Made by a program: the position numbers and the translations under genes
The notes under the pieces: generated by a model
Told to the model about the DNA's origin: nothing
Seen by the model: the letters and a program-made list of their open reading frames with translations, nothing else
Database searches by the model: none
Source of the DNA: Actinotalea caeni
Lineage (GTDB): Bacteria > Actinomycetota > Actinomycetes > Actinomycetales > Beutenbergiaceae
DNA: 64,000 nt
Direction: 5' to 3'
Assembly (NCBI RefSeq): GCF_009733795.1
Contig: NZ_WNXX01000008.1
Location: forward strand, 62,001 to 126,000
Shown here: in pieces, positions 60,946 to 64,000 of the stretch
Layout: each line of letters opens with the position of its first letter
How positions within the stretch are numbered: the first letter of the stretch is position 1

Positions 60946-61923
60946 ATGCGCGCGATGGTCATCACTCCCGACGGCGGCCTCGCGCCGGCCGACCTGCCCA
61001 CGCCCGAGCCCGGGCCGGGAGAGGTGCTGGTCGAGGTCGCGGCGGCCGGCGTCAACCGCGCCGACCTGCTCCAGCTCCAGGGGCTGCACCCGCCGCCGCC
61101 CGGTGCGGCCGAGCACCCCGGTCTCGAGGTCTCCGGCCGCATCGCGGCCCTCGGTGAGGGCGTCGACGGCTGGGGAGTCGGCGACGAGGTGTGCGCGCTG
61201 CTCGACGGCGGCGGCTACGCCAGCCACGCGATCGCGCGCGCCGACACCCTGCTCCGCGTGCCCGACGGCGTCTCGCTCGTCGACGCCGCCGCGCTTCCCG
61301 AGGCGATGGCGACCGTGTGGTCGAACCTCGTGCACGTCGCCGGCCTGTCCGCCACCGACAACACCGGCCGCACCGTCCTCGTGCACGGCGGCTCCGGCGG
61401 CATCGGCACGACCGCGATCCAGCTGCTGCGCGCCACCGGCGCGGTCGTGCTCACCACCGCGGGCGGCCCCGCGCGCGTCGCCCGCTGCGAGGCGCTCGGC
61501 GCCTACGGCATCGACCACCGCAGCGAGGACTTCGTCGAGCGGGCGCGCGAGGCCACCGGCGAGCGCGGCGTCGACGTGGTGCTCGACGTCGTCGGCGCCA
61601 AGTACCTCGACCGCAACCTGCGCGCGCTCGCCCCGCACGGCCGCCTCGTCGTCATCGGCATGCAGAAGGGCACCACCGGCGAGCTCGACCTGTCCCGCGT
61701 GCTCTCCCGCTGGTTGAGCATCCACGGCACCGTGCTGCGCCGCCGCCCGCCGGAGGAGAAGGCGGCGATCGTCGCCGACCTCTGCGAGCGCGCCTGGCGC
61801 TACCTCGACCGCGGCGAGGTGCGCCCCGTCGTCCAGGACCGGCTGCCGCTGGTCGAGGCCGCCGAGGCGCACCGCATGATGGCCGACGGCGAGGTGTTCG
61901 GGAAGGTCCTGCTCCTCCCCTGA
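60946..61923 (+). CDS. Zinc-free quinone oxidoreductase (MDR/QOR, PIG3-like)
   Basis: 325 aa. N-terminal GroES-like domain (LVEVAAAGVNRADLLQLQGL) and C-terminal Rossmann domain with TVLVHGGSGGIGTTAIQLLR. No zinc ligands, so an NADPH:quinone reductase of the PIG3 type. TACGCT 9 nt before the ATG and no Shine-Dalgarno suggest a leaderless mRNA. It starts 24 bp after the ribosomal protection gene. Confidence 0.93.
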   Translation: MRAMVITPDGGLAPADLPTPEPGPGEVLVEVAAAGVNRADLLQLQGLHPPPPGAAEHPGLEVSGRIAALGEGVDGWGVGDEVCALLDGGGYASHAIARADTLLRVPDGVSLVDAAALPEAMATVWSNLVHVAGLSATDNTGRTVLVHGGSGGIGTTAIQLLRATGAVVLTTAGGPARVARCEALGAYGIDHRSEDFVERAREATGERGVDVVLDVVGAKYLDRNLRALAPHGRLVVIGMQKGTTGELDLSRVLSRWLSIHGTVLRRRPPEEKAAIVADLCERAWRYLDRGEVRPVVQDRLPLVEAAEAHRMMADGEVFGKVLLLP

Positions 61924-61951
61924 ACGCTCTGCTCGCCCGGTCCCGACGGCG

Positions 61952-63406
61952 TCAGGCGCCGGCGCCCTCGGCCTCGACGTCGAGCACGGGCTCGTCTGAC
62001 GGCCCGGCCTCCTCGCCCGCCTCCTCGTCGCGGAGCGGGTGCGCGATCTCGTCGGCGGGCAGCTTCGCGGCGACGATCGCGACGACCGCCAGCACCACGG
62101 GGACCAGGCCGGCCACCAGGAAGGTGGTGCGCAGACCGATCGCGTTGGCGACCGGCGCGGCCAGCGCCATCGACACCGGCATCAGCGAGGCCGAGACGAA
62201 GAAGTCGAGCGACGCGACCCGCCCGAGCAGCGCGGGCGGCACCCGCCGCTGCAGCAGCGTGCCCCAGATGACCATCGGGGCGCTGAACACGCCGCCGAGC
62301 ACGAAGCCCGCGACCACGAGCACCCACATCTGGGACGCGAACGCGTACGCCACGAACGGCAGGCACGCCACACCCCACAGCAGGTTCATCACCGTGAGGT
62401 AGCGGCGCGGCATCCGCAGCGACCCCATGACGAACGACGCCACCGCGCCGCCGATCCCGAACGCGGCGAGCACGTTCGCGTGGTTCGAGGCGTCGCCGCC
62501 GAGCTCGTCCTTGATGAGGAACGGAGTCAGCACCTCGAGCGGGCCCATGACCACGAGCATCATCCCGGAGGCGAACAGCAGCGTCGCGAGCAGCCAGGGC
62601 GTGCGGACCATGTAGGAGAAGCCCTCACGGACGTCGGCCCACGCCCGCGCGACGGCGCGCGTCCCCGCCTCGTCGGCCGCCAGGTCCCGACGGACCGGGG
62701 TGAGCGGCACCGTCAGCAACGCCAGCAGCGCGAGCGCGGCCGAGCCCGCCGCGATCGCGGCCGCTCCGCCGGGCGACATCGCGGCGATCGCGGCACCTGC
62801 GACCGCCGGGCCGAACGCCTGACCGATCGCGGGCCGCACCATGCCCTCGAAGCCGTTGACCGCCATGAGGTCCTGCTCGGGCACCAGCGCCGGCAGCCAG
62901 GCCGAGTAGGCCGGGTAGTAGAACGCCATCCCGACACCGGTCGCGAACGAGACCGCCATCAGGTGCCAGACCTGCGTGAGGCCGTTGAGCGCGAGCGTGG
63001 CCACGAGGGCCATGCCGAGCAGCTCGACGGTGGCGACGCCCAGCAGGATCAGCTTCTGCGGCACCCGGTCCGCCACGACACCGGCCAGCAGTGCGGGGAT
63101 CAGCAGACCGCCGGCGGACGCCGTCGCGACCATCGAGACGTCGGCCTCGCTGCCGCCGATGCCGATGACCTCCCAGACCAGCGCCACGATCCACACGCCG
63201 CTCGCGAACGAGGACAGCACCAGCGCGACCGCGAGCCGGCGGTACGCCCGCGTCCGGAAGGGCTGCAGGAACCGAGGCAGCCGGCGGCCGACGCGCTGGT
63301 CACCGATCGTGTCGGCGACGTTCGCGGTGAACGGGTCGGCCATGGCGCCCTCCGCATGCGTGCCGTCGTCGTCGCGCTCCTCCACGAGCGCCAGGTCATT
63401 CGCCAT
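61952..63406 (-). CDS. MFS exporter, DHA3 (MefA/enterobactin-exporter) type, 12 TM
   Basis: 484 aa with acidic tails at both ends. Twelve TM helices; DHA3 features include VLSSFASGVWIVALVWEVI in TM1, ALLAGVVADRVPQKLILLGV and VGMAFYYPAYSAWLPALVPE. Probably exports a macrolide-like or siderophore-like compound. Divergent from an HxlR gene with an inverted repeat at its promoter, the same logic as the 4338 locus. Convergent with the quinone oxidoreductase (28 bp). Confidence 0.92.
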   Translation of the reverse strand: MANDLALVEERDDDGTHAEGAMADPFTANVADTIGDQRVGRRLPRFLQPFRTRAYRRLAVALVLSSFASGVWIVALVWEVIGIGGSEADVSMVATASAGGLLIPALLAGVVADRVPQKLILLGVATVELLGMALVATLALNGLTQVWHLMAVSFATGVGMAFYYPAYSAWLPALVPEQDLMAVNGFEGMVRPAIGQAFGPAVAGAAIAAMSPGGAAAIAAGSAALALLALLTVPLTPVRRDLAADEAGTRAVARAWADVREGFSYMVRTPWLLATLLFASGMMLVVMGPLEVLTPFLIKDELGGDASNHANVLAAFGIGGAVASFVMGSLRMPRRYLTVMNLLWGVACLPFVAYAFASQMWVLVVAGFVLGGVFSAPMVIWGTLLQRRVPPALLGRVASLDFFVSASLMPVSMALAAPVANAIGLRTTFLVAGLVPVVLAVVAIVAAKLPADEIAHPLRDEEAGEEAGPSDEPVLDVEAEGAGA

Positions 63407-63409
63407 GCA

Positions 63410-63424
63410 CTATGCTAAACATAG
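63410..63424. promoter_or_regulatory. Operator between MFS exporter and HxlR gene
   Basis: CTATG (63410-63414) and CATAG (63420-63424) flank CTAAA, 4 bp upstream of the exporter ATG. The divergent region is A+T-rich, and TTGACC on the minus strand is a candidate exporter -35. Confidence 0.6.
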
Positions 63425-63466
63425 CGATCAGTTGTCGGTCAATAGTAAGTGTGAGACCATCCGGGC

Positions 63467-64000
63467 ATGCCGATCAAGCGGACCTACGCCGAGTGCGGCG
63501 ACGCGTGCATGACCGCCCGCGCCGTCGAGCTGATCGGCGACCGCTGGACCTACCCGGTGCTGCGCGAGCTGATGCTGGCGCCCAAGCGGTTCAAGGAGCT
63601 GTCGGCCGCCATCTGCGGCGTCACGCCCGCGGTGCTCACCACGCGGCTGCGCGAGATGGAGGCCGCGGGCCTCGTCGAGCGCGTGGTGCTCGCACCGCCC
63701 GCCTCGGTCGCCGTGTACCGGCTCACGCCGTGGGCGCGCGAGCTCGAGCCCACGCTGCACGAGCTCGGCCGCTGGGCGCACCGGCAGCCGGACCGGCCAC
63801 CCACGTGCGGCGGTCTCACGCCCGACGGCGTCGTGCAGTCGATGCTGACGATGGCACCGCCCGAGCCGCCCGAGCCGCCGGTGAGGCTCCAGCTCGACCT
63901 GCACGACGAGCGCAGCCCCTCCGACACCCGCTACGGCTACCGGCTCGACTGGGACGACGACGGCCTGCGCATCGCCCGCGGCACGCACCCCGCCGCCGAC
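63467..64000 (+). CDS. HxlR-family regulator with C-terminal domain (runs off window)
   Basis: At least 178 codons, open to the last base. The HxlR winged helix (10-105) is CMTARAVELIGDRWTYPVLR, AICGVTPAVLTTRLREMEAA and a wing. A further domain begins near residue 115 (PPEPPEPPVRLQLDLHDERS), probably the SCP2-like or effector domain found in longer HxlR proteins. Likely represses the divergent MFS exporter. Confidence 0.85.
   Translation, partial: MPIKRTYAECGDACMTARAVELIGDRWTYPVLRELMLAPKRFKELSAAICGVTPAVLTTRLREMEAAGLVERVVLAPPASVAVYRLTPWARELEPTLHELGRWAHRQPDRPPTCGGLTPDGVVQSMLTMAPPEPPEPPVRLQLDLHDERSPSDTRYGYRLDWDDDGLRIARGTHPAAD

Overview
High-G+C actinobacterial chromosome, most like a soil or plant-associated Micrococcales member (Cellulomonadaceae/Promicromonosporaceae type; an inference from gene content, not from a marker gene). 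Supporting signs are strong G+C codon bias, frequent GTG starts, ATGA/GTGA overlaps between genes of one operon, candidate leaderless promoters, F420-linked enzymes, DesK-like signalling, OpuC-type and Met-type ABC importers and many carbohydrate-uptake genes. I see no integrase, transposase, phage structural gene, CRISPR array, replication origin or ribosomal RNA.

Layout. 1-8.8 kb: sugar genes (DUF5107/TPR protein, two AraC regulators, a GH2 hydrolase) with an HxlR-controlled drug exporter. 8.8-13.7 kb: a desaturase behind a DesK/DesR-like two-component pair, then a TetR-controlled membrane protein plus F420/nitroreductase-like protein. 13.8-19.5 kb: NmrA-like reductase, AraC, a complete formylglycine-generating enzyme, F420-dependent glucose-6-phosphate dehydrogenase, SulP transporter. 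19.6-27.1 kb: an overlapping triad (heme-oxygenase-like di-iron enzyme, CDGSH protein, GT2), CsbD, nicotinamidase-like/NadE pair, Mn catalase and a four-gene envelope-stress operon. 27.2-31.9 kb: TetR plus ABC exporter, NhaA. 32-38.7 kb: LacI-controlled sugar ABC cluster with one intact and one frameshifted five-bladed-propeller glycosidase. 38.8-41.5 kb: a rifampicin monooxygenase (rox) preceded by a probable rifamycin-associated element, and an SDR. 41.5-49.7 kb: LuxR, then a GntR-led six-gene importer operon divergent from a GH88 unsaturated glucuronyl hydrolase, ending at tRNA-Ser(GCU). 50-58 kb: glycosyltransferase, osmoprotectant importer, methionine importer. 58-64 kb: tRNA-Ser(UGA), a frameshifted TetM/OtrA-like ribosomal protection gene, quinone oxidoreductase, MFS exporter and a divergent HxlR regulator that runs off the window.

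The most unusual signal is not a gene. Six intergenic 72-bp elements (13741, 15820, 51374, 58183, 58355, 58494) share exactly one geometry: a 14-nt module, 5 nt, a second module, 6 nt, then the two modules inverted with 5 nt between them. Module sequence drifts and includes a compensatory pair of changes, but module length and all three spacings never change. A seventh element at 22262 has the same four-part plan with other modules and spacings. All lie 3' of a gene. A 15-bp copy of the 3' end of tRNA-Ser(GCU) lies 126 bp beyond that tRNA, next to the glucuronyl-hydrolase cluster, and looks like an attachment-site scar.

Two genes (33056 and about 59570) are each broken by an apparent single-base deletion; read data would be needed to separate real pseudogenes from consensus errors.
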